A stretch of 64,000 bases of DNA from Pedobacter deserti (GTDB lineage Bacteria; Bacteroidota; Bacteroidia; Sphingobacteriales; Sphingobacteriaceae). This document shows positions 27,810 through 39,024 of this stretch, in pieces (within the stretch, counting starts at the first letter, position 1; each line of letters begins with the position of its first letter). The position numbers were made by a program, and so were the translations under genes. The notes beneath the pieces were generated by a model, which saw only the letters and a list, made by a program, of their open reading frames with translations, made no database searches and was not told where the DNA came from. The stretch spans positions 2,604,001 through 2,668,000 of the forward strand of contig NZ_JAFMZQ010000001.1 in NCBI RefSeq assembly GCF_024436415.1. Direction: 5' to 3'.

Positions 27810-27813
<4 letters not shown>
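26824..27813 (-). CDS. cerR: SDR/epimerase-family reductase, candidate ceramide reductase CerR
   Basis: A 329-residue extended SDR. The NAD(P)-binding motif TGATGFVGYH (about 7-16), a Ser-rich strand VFVSSLAALG and the YGASK catalytic Tyr-Lys pair (about 148-152) are present. Its ATG overlaps the end of the acyltransferase gene by four bases. In bacterial ceramide pathways the 3-oxo group left by serine palmitoyltransferase is reduced by an SDR of this type (CerR). Assignment rests on operon context; a general NAD-dependent epimerase is the alternative. It ends the operon, with no clear terminator after it. Confidence 0.75.
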
Positions 27814-30136
<2,323 letters not shown>

Positions 30137-30376
30137 CTATATCTTTTAATAGAGCTGAGTTATGTTTGGTAGTAGTTTTCATATGACATCATTGATTACG
30201 CTAGCTTAATATTAAGTTAAAAGTCAACATTTATGCCAATAAAAAAACTTCCCAAATCTAAGATCATAATCAGACAAAACAAAACTAAAAGTTTATCAAC
30301 TATCAATATATTGTTTTTTAAAACAAAAATTACAATTTACTTATATTTACGGCTGCAGATGAAGGAAACGGGAAAT

Positions 30377-30511
30377 AGTTGCCGGTTTAGCAGATCACCT
30401 GACCCTAAAAAGGAAACAGGGAAACATCTGGCGATGCATCCCTGTTTTAATAGATGGTTGACCCACCACAGATCAACCTAAACCAAACAAACTATCATCA
30501 TAACGGCAACT
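30377..30511. ncRNA. Candidate structured RNA in the spt-pbpC spacer
   Basis: Within the 544-bp gene-free stretch 30131-30674 four inverted repeats nest consistently. AGTTGCCG (30377-30384) pairs with CGGCAACT (30504-30511), and directly following GGTTTAG (30384-30390) pairs with CTAAACC (30478-30484), giving a long helix with a 19-base bulge on one side. Inside are AAACAGGG (30414-30421) with CCCTGTTT (30440-30447), and GGTTGA (30456-30461) with TCAACC (30473-30478). The set can fold as a multi-branched RNA on either strand. On the minus strand it would lie downstream of pbpC and upstream of spt. No known family was recognised. The rest of the spacer is AT-rich with no convincing gene. Confidence 0.35.
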
Positions 30512-30644
30512 GGTATGCCAAAGTTTTCGGCCAGATCAATAAAGACATTAATATGACAATTCGCGAGCTTTACTGCTAAAAATGCGCATTACAAGCCTAG
30601 CGTAGCGTATTTGTATGCCGGGCATCCAAGGTTAGGCCACATAG

Positions 30645-30671
30645 CTAGGAGGGTCAGACCTCTTTTTAATA
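30645..30671 (+). terminator. Weak hairpin with T-run
   Basis: GAGG and CCTC flank GTCAGA and are followed by five T's on the plus strand, shortly before the pbpC stop. No plus-strand gene precedes it, so if real it could end an RNA transcribed through the candidate structured element. The stem is only four base pairs. Confidence 0.3.
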
Positions 30672-30674
30672 CAC

Positions 30675-33086
30675 TCATAATGCTTTGTTCAGTACAGTAA
30701 AAACCTGAACCAGGCGCAGACCGTTGTTGTCTACCAACGTAAGCGTATGCCTACCGGGCTTTGGCTGCAGGGCAAGCTGGTGACGATGTTGTGTCGTCCC
30801 GACGTATTCCTCATCAATATGCCAATGAATCTCGGCACTGGTGTAGCGGTGGGTGGCGTCAAGTACCAGTTTACCCGGACTGCCATCCAGCTCCACAGGA
30901 ATATAAACCATAGCATTGTTTTTAGGGTAGATCATCTCCATCATTTGCTGGCTGCTCTCTTCTTCGCAGCCGGGCATCAGCGCAGGAGGCTCAGTATACT
31001 CGCTATGTTTACTCTTATAGTAATACGCCATAGCCGGGGGCAGTATAAACCAGGGGCGGCGCAGCATCATCCCCGGCTGCTCGCAGGCATCGGTCACGCG
31101 GTGGCGACCAGTCCTGTCGAGGTAAACCAGCTTATGGTACGGACAAAGCCCTGTCTTTTCACCCGCAGGTGAACCATGCATCTGCATCCGGTCGGTACAA
31201 TATTCGCCTGCCTTGTAGCCGCTTTGCTTACATGCCGTATACGTCTTCATCATCTGCTTAGGCATTTTAAACCAGGGGCCTGCGGGCAACTGCCTGAATA
31301 CATCAAACAGGACGGGGGCGGCCACATCAATTCCCGTTAGCCCGGGGCGACCTTCACCGTCGGCATTGCCCACCCAGATGCAAACCAGGTGATCTGGCGT
31401 TAGTCCTATAGCCCAGGCATCGCGAAAACCGAAGCTCGTACCGGTCTTCCAGGCCAGGCGCTGTGAAGAAGAGAACTGTTCCCAAAGTCCTTCCTCGCCA
31501 GGACGCATTACTTCCTCCATGGCGTTAAAGGTATTCCAGATCGAACCAAAATCGGTTACCGAACTTAGCGAAGTTTCCTCATCTTTTAAGCGCTTATCGC
31601 GCGCAAAGACTTTATCGCCTGCCTTCTTCAGGTACACCGGTGCGTCGTAGTCATGCGGATTATAGCGGCCTTTATGGTCGTTGAAGTGATTTAAAGTCCG
31701 CGCCATGCCTAAGTAGGCGGCCGACAAATCCCATAGCGTTACCTCACTGCCGCCAAGTATGAGCGACAAGCCATAATGATCGGGCGGTCGGTTAAGTGTC
31801 GAGAGCCCAAACTGTTTTAGCTTGTCGTAAAACCGCTGGTACCGGTAAGTTTGCAGCATTTTTACAGCCGGTATGTTAAGCGAGCGACTCAAAGCCTGAT
31901 CGGCAGGAATCGCACCATCATAACCCAGGTCGTAGTTTTGGGGCGAATAGCCGCTGATCTGGGTCGGAATATCCGGGATCAGCGTCTTAGGTAATATAAA
32001 ACCATCGCTCAGCATGCAGGCATACAGCAGGGGCTTTAAGGTGCTGCCGGGACTTCTTGCCGCGGAGATCATATCGACATGACTTTCCAGCTCTTTGTCC
32101 TCCGGTTTAAAAATATTGCCCACATAGGCGGCAACAGAACCTTGTTTCACATTAAGCACAAGCGCTGCGATGTTATTGATGCCGTTCGAGCGGTACCTGT
32201 TCTGATAGCGCTTCAGCAGGTCGCTAAGCTTAAGCTGCAAATCGTAGTCGACCGTCGTCGTGATCCTCGTTGTACCTACGCCTTCCTTACTCAGCGATGC
32301 ATACTCCCGCTTAAAGCGGTTAAGGAGGTGAGGAGCATGCTGGGGCAAAGCTTTAGGCGCGCCGGGAATAGGTTCGAGCTTTGAAAGATCGGCTGTAGCC
32401 TTGTCGACCACCCCGCTCTCTACAAGTTTGTCGAGCAGCCTGTTTCGCTTTCTGACCAGCAGGCCGGCATTGCGGCCCGGCCGGACCAGCGATGGACTGT
32501 TCGGCAGCACTGCCAGGGTGGCCATTTCACCCCAGGACAGGCGTTCTGCGGGGCGACCGTAATAGCGCCATGCCGCAGCATCTAAGCCCACCACATTGCT
32601 GCCAAAGGGAGCGTTAGCCGCGTAAAGCTTCAAAATTTCGGCTTTGCTATGCCGCAGCTCCAGCCGGAGCGCGAGAATCATCTCTGTAAGTTTCTGTCGC
32701 ACTGTTCTGCTTTGTCGCCGCGACAAACGGATCACTTGCATGGTAATGGTACTGCCGCCGCTGACTACCGTCCGTGCCTTGATGTTCTGACGTATGGCCC
32801 TGCCCATGGCCAGCACGTCTATACCGGGGTGACTGAAAAACCTTTTGTCTTCAAAGGCAAGCAAACAGCGCATATATTTCTCTGGCACCTCCCGGTCAGA
32901 CGCCGGAAAGCGCCACTGCCCGTCGCCCGCTATCGATGCACTCAACAATTCACCGCGCCCGGCCTCTACCACGTAGGAGGTTGGCGAAGTAAATAGCTGC
33001 TTGGGTAAAGCGAACCAAAACCAAAGAAACAGCACCACGCATAAGGCCTCGCTTGTCCAGTAGACTATTTTACTACCTGAACCCAT
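30675..33086 (-). CDS. pbpC: Penicillin-binding protein 1C
   Basis: An 803-residue bifunctional peptidoglycan synthase with an N-terminal membrane anchor (about 8-28). The GT51 glycosyltransferase shows AFEDKRFFSHPGIDV (Glu about 72) and GGSTITMQVIRL. The transpeptidase has SPGSTLKPLLY with SxxK, the SLN box in SLNIPAVKM and KTGT in AWKTGTSFGFRDAW. The C-terminal beta domain (about 700-803) is the PBP1C tail. Its start overlaps the end of the alpha-2-macroglobulin gene by 22 bp, the usual pairing in which the protease trap and PBP1C act together in the periplasm. Confidence 0.93.
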   Translation of the reverse strand: MGSGSKIVYWTSEALCVVLFLWFWFALPKQLFTSPTSYVVEAGRGELLSASIAGDGQWRFPASDREVPEKYMRCLLAFEDKRFFSHPGIDVLAMGRAIRQNIKARTVVSGGSTITMQVIRLSRRQSRTVRQKLTEMILALRLELRHSKAEILKLYAANAPFGSNVVGLDAAAWRYYGRPAERLSWGEMATLAVLPNSPSLVRPGRNAGLLVRKRNRLLDKLVESGVVDKATADLSKLEPIPGAPKALPQHAPHLLNRFKREYASLSKEGVGTTRITTTVDYDLQLKLSDLLKRYQNRYRSNGINNIAALVLNVKQGSVAAYVGNIFKPEDKELESHVDMISAARSPGSTLKPLLYACMLSDGFILPKTLIPDIPTQISGYSPQNYDLGYDGAIPADQALSRSLNIPAVKMLQTYRYQRFYDKLKQFGLSTLNRPPDHYGLSLILGGSEVTLWDLSAAYLGMARTLNHFNDHKGRYNPHDYDAPVYLKKAGDKVFARDKRLKDEETSLSSVTDFGSIWNTFNAMEEVMRPGEEGLWEQFSSSQRLAWKTGTSFGFRDAWAIGLTPDHLVCIWVGNADGEGRPGLTGIDVAAPVLFDVFRQLPAGPWFKMPKQMMKTYTACKQSGYKAGEYCTDRMQMHGSPAGEKTGLCPYHKLVYLDRTGRHRVTDACEQPGMMLRRPWFILPPAMAYYYKSKHSEYTEPPALMPGCEEESSQQMMEMIYPKNNAMVYIPVELDGSPGKLVLDATHRYTSAEIHWHIDEEYVGTTQHRHQLALQPKPGRHTLTLVDNNGLRLVQVFTVLNKAL

Positions 33087-36000
33087 TTTCCAGCATGTGT
33101 CGCACTGATAGTTTGATCGTACATCGCCTCGCAGTGCTGGGCCGACAAATAGTAGCGTCCCAGATAGGAGGCATTTAGCAGCACTTTATACACCACACTC
33201 TGGTTTTCACGCAAATTGAAATAAGTAAACACCCGGTCGTCCCGGATATCGCGGTACGCATATGGCGATGATGCGAGGATATTTTCGTTATCATTTATTC
33301 TTGTGTTCACGATTTCCCATCCCGAAGGGAATATCTGCGTTAAAGCCAGTTGCTCGTAATCGCCCCGCTTACCCGGATTTCTGACGGTCACCTCCGCATA
33401 AAAATCGGTGCCCTGTTTCAACACAGAAGGATCTAGCGTTTTCCCGTTCAGCAGTTTATACGCCACCTTCATATCGAGTACATCGGGGTTCAGGGCGGCG
33501 AAGTTATGCTGACCGGGTGCGAGCTGACCGCTCAGAATCAGCCGCGCAAACAACACGCGATTGCCCGTATTCACGAGCGACACGCCGCCTTTAAACGTCA
33601 GCGGTGTGCTCGAAAAATACTCGGGGAGATTAGTCTTGCCTTTTTTACCATCAATCGTGTAAGTATAATTGAGACTGGCTGAGGCACTGTTTGCTCCGCA
33701 GAATTTAGCGATTGCAAGCAGGCTATATGCCGTAGTTTGCGTGCTGTACCATGTTTCCTGACCAAGTGTGGCGGCTACCGACTGCAGGGCAGAGGCAGCG
33801 GCCTGTTTGCGCCCGAGCAATGTCAGCGTTTCCAGGATCATCGCCTGATCGCGCAGTTCAGAGCCATACGTACCCCCGGGTTGCTTATAGGGTTCAGCCG
33901 TAAGTGGCAAGCCTTTGATCAGCGCAGCGGCGGCTTGTTGCTGACCGGCAAGCTGGTACGCAGCGGCAAGGCGCCATTTGGCTGGGGCCGACAAATACTC
34001 AAAGCCTCGCAAACGGTTCATGGCACCTATATCGGCACGCCGACCGAGCGCCAGTACGTAGAGTCGGTAGGCTTGCGAGAGGTCGCCGCCATAAAAGTTC
34101 TCGCTATCCGGTACCCAGGCCGAGGATTTGCTCCTTAAGTAACGGAACAACTCATCGGCCATGCCTACCGGCAAGCTGTAACCCGCCTTCTGGGCTTCCA
34201 GTAAGAAATGTGCGGCGTAAGCGCTGCCCCATTCGTCGGATGAGGAAGCGCCAGGCCAGTAAGCCAGGCCGCCGTCGGGCGACTGAAATCCGCGCAGTCG
34301 CGCAATGCCTGCCTTAATATTTCGCTCGGTATTGGCTTTTTGCTGCTCGGTCATGCGGGTCAGGGCCGACAAATACAACTGCGGAAATACCGATGAGGTA
34401 ACCTGCTCTACACATCCGTGCGGATACTGCGTCAGGTAGCCAAGTCGCTTTTTTAAATCAATAGGAGGCAGCGATGAAATTTCCAGCACGCCGGTGTTGC
34501 TTCCCCCCATACCAATTGGTTGGTAGGCATGCGACCATGAACTGCCGGGCTCTATGGCAGCAGAGATCACATTGGTGATATAAGGGTTGGGGTTCCGAAC
34601 ATCCAGTTCGACGTCGTAGACCGCCTTTTCTGCTCCGCTCTGTGCGGTAACACGCACTTTTGCTATGCCGGTACTTTCCGGAGCTTTCAACTCAAAATAA
34701 GCCATCTGCTCTCCGGGCTTTGCAAAATTTAGCGATTGACTGAATGCGGTGGTCAGGCGCAGACTGCTCGCTTGTACCTGTACAGATACCTTCTTCAGGC
34801 GCGATTCTGTAGCAAACACCGTTACCGGAAGGGTAAAGGTCTCACCCGGGCCGATCACCCGGGGCAATGTAGCCAGCAGCATCAGCGGTTTCTTAACCTG
34901 CACTGTCTTTTCGGTGAAACCATAGGCACCGTCCTGTCCGGCAACTACCATTGCGCGCACTGAGCCAATGTACTGCGGCAGGCGGAAGCGGTGCGTTTTA
35001 CGTTCACCCTTGCCTAGCGCAAACGGCCCCATGTATTTCACCACGGGCACAAAGCGGTTGGCTTTTGCCGGGTTAAGGTTGCGGTTTATGGTGCCGTCGC
35101 CGCCGATGCTCAGTATCCGTTCCAGGTTGCCGCCCCAGGCGCCGAGCACATGGTCAAATAAATCCCAGCTCTTCACCCCAAGTCCCTCACGGGCATAAAA
35201 AGCGCCGTGCGGATCGGGGGTTTTAAAGCGCGTCAGGTCTAGCAGCCCTTCGTCGACAAGCGCAATGGTATACGTCATCGCCTTACCCTGCTGTTCAGCC
35301 ACCGTAAGTTCCGTGACCGTTTCCGGCCGGATGCTCGCGGGTATATTCAACAGGGGTTTCAGTATCGTTTGAGGATCCTCAACCAGCAGGGGAATAGCAC
35401 CGTACATGCGGATAGGCAGATCGTTGACCGTTTGCGCATGCGGTTGAAGCAAGGTTACGTTCGCAAAAACGTTTGGCGCCATATCCTTCTCGGCCTTAAA
35501 CCGGAACTGCGTTTGTCCGGGCGCCGTCTTAGTCCAGAACGTACGCAGCACCCTGCTGCCATTCTCAATGGAGATCAGCGCCCGGCCACCTTTACCCGAA
35601 GGTATGGTAAGCACCACTTCTTCGCCTACGTGGAATTTCTGCTTATTGGCCGTAAAGGAGAGCATCGATGCTTCCGTCGGATTATTCGCCTGCTCGCGCT
35701 GCGCCCAGCCTGGCCAGTCCACGTACACCGTCTTGCCAGATACGTGACCGCCCAGCGCATCGCGCACGAGGATCAGGTACCGGCCCCATTCTGGTTCATC
35801 GATGCGGAGCGTCCATCTGCCTTTTCCGTTCTGCAGGGTAATATTCTCTTTTTTAATCAGCTTATTAAAAGAATTCTGGGTAAAGTTGGCGAAGGCATAT
35901 TCATCGTCCTGTTCCCACCACCAGCGCCATTCCAGCTTGTAAAGTTCTACGGTTACCGACTTACTGCCAGCCAGTAAACGACCATTGCGATCCACGTTCA

Positions 36001-38593
36001 CAATATCTACCGGATGGTCCTTACCCGTAAACAACATGCCGCTTAATCTATCGCCTTCCGGAGTCCGGATACCATAATAGTTCTGGTACACGTGATACGG
36101 CACATTGAAATTATCAATGCTGAAGTTGCCGCCCGCCTCAAATACCTTCGTCGTATAGTTGGCCCGCAACATGCCCGGCGCCGCGTGGTTGCCAATCAGC
36201 GAGGTGTTTACCCGGGCCGAACCGCTTTCATCAAGCGTGCCTTCAAAAATAGTCTTCAACTGCGATTCAAACTTCACAGCCGGATTATCAAAAGAATACT
36301 GCTCAAAGCCCTTGAACTTCGTTTCCATCGCGTTCAGGTTCACGTCCACCTTAGCTTTGAGATGACTGGCTGGCGAGCCGAACAGCCACCTGGCCGTAAG
36401 CACAGCGTTATCAAAAGAAATCTTCAGGCGGTTGGGCATCACCGTTTCAATCTTGATGGTCTTAGAAAATGTAGCGCCGCCAGCCCTGATCTTCGCCAGC
36501 CAGTTGCCCGTAGGTGCACTTCGGTCGGTAAGCGTTTTAAAGGTATAAAAGCCATTCAGCGGTTTACCGTTTACCAGCCGCTTCATGAGCTGACCCTTAG
36601 GATTGTAGAGTTCGAAAGTTACCGGGTAACCGCCAGGCAGTTTTTTTAGTTTATCTTCCAGCACGAAGGTCACGAACAACGAATCTCCCGGCCTCCACAC
36701 CCCGCGCTCGCCATAGATAAAGCCCTTCAAACCCTGTTGCACCACATCGCCACCAACGTCAAACCGGCTCAATGGGAGGGAAGTACCGTCGTCTATCCTG
36801 AGGTAGCCACGTTCATCGCCGTTCTTTGCAACCAGCAAATAAGGCTTGCGTTTCAGGTCAAACTTAGCCATACCCTCTGCATCCGTTTTCACCGTATGCA
36901 TCAGTTGCTGCTGATAGTCCAGAAACTCCAGCGTTACGCCACCCATAGGTTCGGCGGTGCGTAAGTCGGTAGCCATGGCAAACATGCTGTTGTCGTTACC
37001 CCGCTTCACAATCAACCCGATGTTGGAGGCAATCAGGTTACGGTTTGCCCAGCGCTCGCTGGTGTAAAAGGATGGGGTACACGGATTATCACGGTCCTCC
37101 CAGCGGTAGTTAGCCGGATAGTAATTGCCGTAGCGCGACCAGAAATCATCGTCTTCATCTATTTTTTCCGACCATCCGCCGCGCGAGCTATCCTCTTCCT
37201 CTTCTGATACAGCATCCGTACCGCAGTTATACACATTATAAGCCTGCTTAAATCCAATCACCACCCGGTAAATGGCACCGGGCTCCGCCTTCATAATTTT
37301 ATCTAAATCCAGCGTAAAGCGGTTCTTCTTATGCAAGTCAAGCGCCCGGTCTTCGTCCAGCCGAATAGTTTTCTGTACCACAGGCTTGGCTACGCGGCGC
37401 AGTTCCGAGGCATAACCATAGTCGCCTTTGTAGTTGTTCGACTGGAAAAACTGGGGTACGTTGTTTTCGTAAACCTTTATCACCGTAACATCTACCGCCC
37501 TCAGGTTTATCGCATCAAAGGGCAGGAGCAGTTTACCCGAATTAGGCAGGATAGAACCGCTGCCGCTTATGGTTATCGAAGGATTTTTGTTCTCGAAAGT
37601 AATGTTGGCTGTCTTTGCAACGCTGAGCTTGCGGTTCTGGATATTCTCGATACCGGTGCCTACGTTCACCGCATAAGTACCTTCCAGCTTTACCGGCGCA
37701 TACACCTTTACCTCGCTTCCGGCAACGGTATACCTCAGGTCGTTCATATTCACCAGGGAAATCAATCCCGACAAATCCTGCATCGCACCAACCGGCTCTG
37801 AAAACTGCACCAGGATATAGTCTTCACGATCCTGCACCGCCCTGATATCCAGAACCTCAAACGCTCCTTTGGCGGGCAAACGAAGCGTTGTTCCGCCTTT
37901 CATGTCGGCATTTATGGGGTTGGCCGACCAGTTCAGGACCAGTTGCTGTGCCGACCAGGCCTTCTTAATGCTGTCAATCGTGAACACCGAACGCCGTTCC
38001 TGCGGGTAGTGCTGCCATTTGACGCGCAGGGGCTGAGGGAACTCGGCCGATAAAGTCTTCTCGACGGCCTTAGCATCTTCCTCATCGGAAGTATTGATCT
38101 CGCCAGAGAGCTTCATCAGGTCCATAGAAGTATTGCTTTGCGAAACCAGGCCATTATGCCGAAAACTTAAACCCGGACGGATCACGCGGAAGTCGAATTC
38201 AAACTCCTCGAGCCCCTCTTCCGTGTCGGTCACCTTATCCAGATCAAAGCTGGCTTCGTAAGTCTCTCCCGGCTCCAAAGCCTCGTCCGGCCTAAACTCT
38301 ATGGTCTGGGCGTCAATCCAATACGTCTTTCCAGATAAAGAAGGAGAGAAGCTGAACAAATCGCGTTCATCTGCCACACCAACGCTTGCCATGGTCTTAA
38401 CCTGATTGGCCAAACGCAGCCGGATATAGCTTTTTTTAGACACCGTACCCGAGGTATAAGCCTCAATATAGCGTGCGAAACGCTGGTCGTAATCTTTTGG
38501 TTTGTCTTTTTTGAAAAAGAAATAGGCGCCTGCGGCGATGAGTATTGCAGCTACAATAGCCACAACGGCGGTTTGTCTTGGTTTCATAACCAA
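33065..38593 (-). CDS. Bacterial alpha-2-macroglobulin with intact thioester
   Basis: A very large periplasmic protein (1842 residues) anchored by an N-terminal hydrophobic segment (about 10-28). It consists of repeated macroglobulin-like beta domains; the MG2 part around residue 640 reads GFIYGERGVWRPGDSLFVTFV. The complement-like helical domain carries the thioester motif CVEQ at residues 1394-1397 (YPHGCVEQ), so covalent trapping of attacking proteases is possible. Usual length is 1500-1900. It is translationally coupled to pbpC (22-bp overlap). There is no lipobox cysteine in the N-terminus, so anchoring should be by the hydrophobic helix. Confidence 0.93.
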   Translation of the reverse strand: MVMKPRQTAVVAIVAAILIAAGAYFFFKKDKPKDYDQRFARYIEAYTSGTVSKKSYIRLRLANQVKTMASVGVADERDLFSFSPSLSGKTYWIDAQTIEFRPDEALEPGETYEASFDLDKVTDTEEGLEEFEFDFRVIRPGLSFRHNGLVSQSNTSMDLMKLSGEINTSDEEDAKAVEKTLSAEFPQPLRVKWQHYPQERRSVFTIDSIKKAWSAQQLVLNWSANPINADMKGGTTLRLPAKGAFEVLDIRAVQDREDYILVQFSEPVGAMQDLSGLISLVNMNDLRYTVAGSEVKVYAPVKLEGTYAVNVGTGIENIQNRKLSVAKTANITFENKNPSITISGSGSILPNSGKLLLPFDAINLRAVDVTVIKVYENNVPQFFQSNNYKGDYGYASELRRVAKPVVQKTIRLDEDRALDLHKKNRFTLDLDKIMKAEPGAIYRVVIGFKQAYNVYNCGTDAVSEEEEDSSRGGWSEKIDEDDDFWSRYGNYYPANYRWEDRDNPCTPSFYTSERWANRNLIASNIGLIVKRGNDNSMFAMATDLRTAEPMGGVTLEFLDYQQQLMHTVKTDAEGMAKFDLKRKPYLLVAKNGDERGYLRIDDGTSLPLSRFDVGGDVVQQGLKGFIYGERGVWRPGDSLFVTFVLEDKLKKLPGGYPVTFELYNPKGQLMKRLVNGKPLNGFYTFKTLTDRSAPTGNWLAKIRAGGATFSKTIKIETVMPNRLKISFDNAVLTARWLFGSPASHLKAKVDVNLNAMETKFKGFEQYSFDNPAVKFESQLKTIFEGTLDESGSARVNTSLIGNHAAPGMLRANYTTKVFEAGGNFSIDNFNVPYHVYQNYYGIRTPEGDRLSGMLFTGKDHPVDIVNVDRNGRLLAGSKSVTVELYKLEWRWWWEQDDEYAFANFTQNSFNKLIKKENITLQNGKGRWTLRIDEPEWGRYLILVRDALGGHVSGKTVYVDWPGWAQREQANNPTEASMLSFTANKQKFHVGEEVVLTIPSGKGGRALISIENGSRVLRTFWTKTAPGQTQFRFKAEKDMAPNVFANVTLLQPHAQTVNDLPIRMYGAIPLLVEDPQTILKPLLNIPASIRPETVTELTVAEQQGKAMTYTIALVDEGLLDLTRFKTPDPHGAFYAREGLGVKSWDLFDHVLGAWGGNLERILSIGGDGTINRNLNPAKANRFVPVVKYMGPFALGKGERKTHRFRLPQYIGSVRAMVVAGQDGAYGFTEKTVQVKKPLMLLATLPRVIGPGETFTLPVTVFATESRLKKVSVQVQASSLRLTTAFSQSLNFAKPGEQMAYFELKAPESTGIAKVRVTAQSGAEKAVYDVELDVRNPNPYITNVISAAIEPGSSWSHAYQPIGMGGSNTGVLEISSLPPIDLKKRLGYLTQYPHGCVEQVTSSVFPQLYLSALTRMTEQQKANTERNIKAGIARLRGFQSPDGGLAYWPGASSSDEWGSAYAAHFLLEAQKAGYSLPVGMADELFRYLRSKSSAWVPDSENFYGGDLSQAYRLYVLALGRRADIGAMNRLRGFEYLSAPAKWRLAAAYQLAGQQQAAAALIKGLPLTAEPYKQPGGTYGSELRDQAMILETLTLLGRKQAAASALQSVAATLGQETWYSTQTTAYSLLAIAKFCGANSASASLNYTYTIDGKKGKTNLPEYFSSTPLTFKGGVSLVNTGNRVLFARLILSGQLAPGQHNFAALNPDVLDMKVAYKLLNGKTLDPSVLKQGTDFYAEVTVRNPGKRGDYEQLALTQIFPSGWEIVNTRINDNENILASSPYAYRDIRDDRVFTYFNLRENQSVVYKVLLNASYLGRYYLSAQHCEAMYDQTISATHAGKWVQVVK

Positions 38594-38619
38594 GTGCAGA
38601 GCAAAAATAATACCGCAGC

Positions 38620-39024
38620 TTACCTGATCATCACACCCGGCTTGTCTACCAGCGGGATATGAATAAGGTTATCATCGACAATGCTCTCCGGAAGGAAAAT
38701 AAACTTCTTATCGTAGATGACCCCGTCTATATAATAGCTGAGCCAGTACTCGTTGGTGAGACCGAAAACCTGCGGGTCAATAGCTTCCACACCAGCAAAA
38801 GCCTGGGCATCAATGTCGCCCAGAAAATGCCGCAGTACAGAGGTTTTAACCTGCCGACCGTCCTTCTCGCCATAACCCTTAGAACTGATCAGCACATTGT
38901 TGATCGGACTCTCCTTCAGATTAACCACGTATACCGTCCAGTCGCCCGACTCAGGCCTGTCGCCCATCAGCACAACGGCCATGGCCACATCTTCTACAAT
39001 ATTTTCAGGCAGATCCTTTTTCAT
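38620..39024 (-). CDS. Conserved hypothetical protein linked to topA
   Basis: A 134-residue acidic soluble protein without signal peptide or recognised domain. It contains MAVVLMGDRPESGDWTVYVVN and a tail PESIVDDNLIHIPLVDKPGVM with a mixed alpha/beta look. Its ATG overlaps the topA stop by one base, so it is cotranscribed with and translated after topA; the alpha-2-macroglobulin gene begins 26 bp downstream. I do not recognise the family. Position suggests a Bacteroidota-conserved small protein, but no function can be given. Confidence 0.7.
   Translation of the reverse strand: MKKDLPENIVEDVAMAVVLMGDRPESGDWTVYVVNLKESPINNVLISSKGYGEKDGRQVKTSVLRHFLGDIDAQAFAGVEAIDPQVFGLTNEYWLSYYIDGVIYDKKFIFLPESIVDDNLIHIPLVDKPGVMIR

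Noticed and set aside
30233..30481. An 82-codon frame in the spacer upstream of the ceramide operon
   Set aside because: Basic, AT-driven composition and no domain; it also runs through the nested inverted repeats, which fit a structured RNA better.
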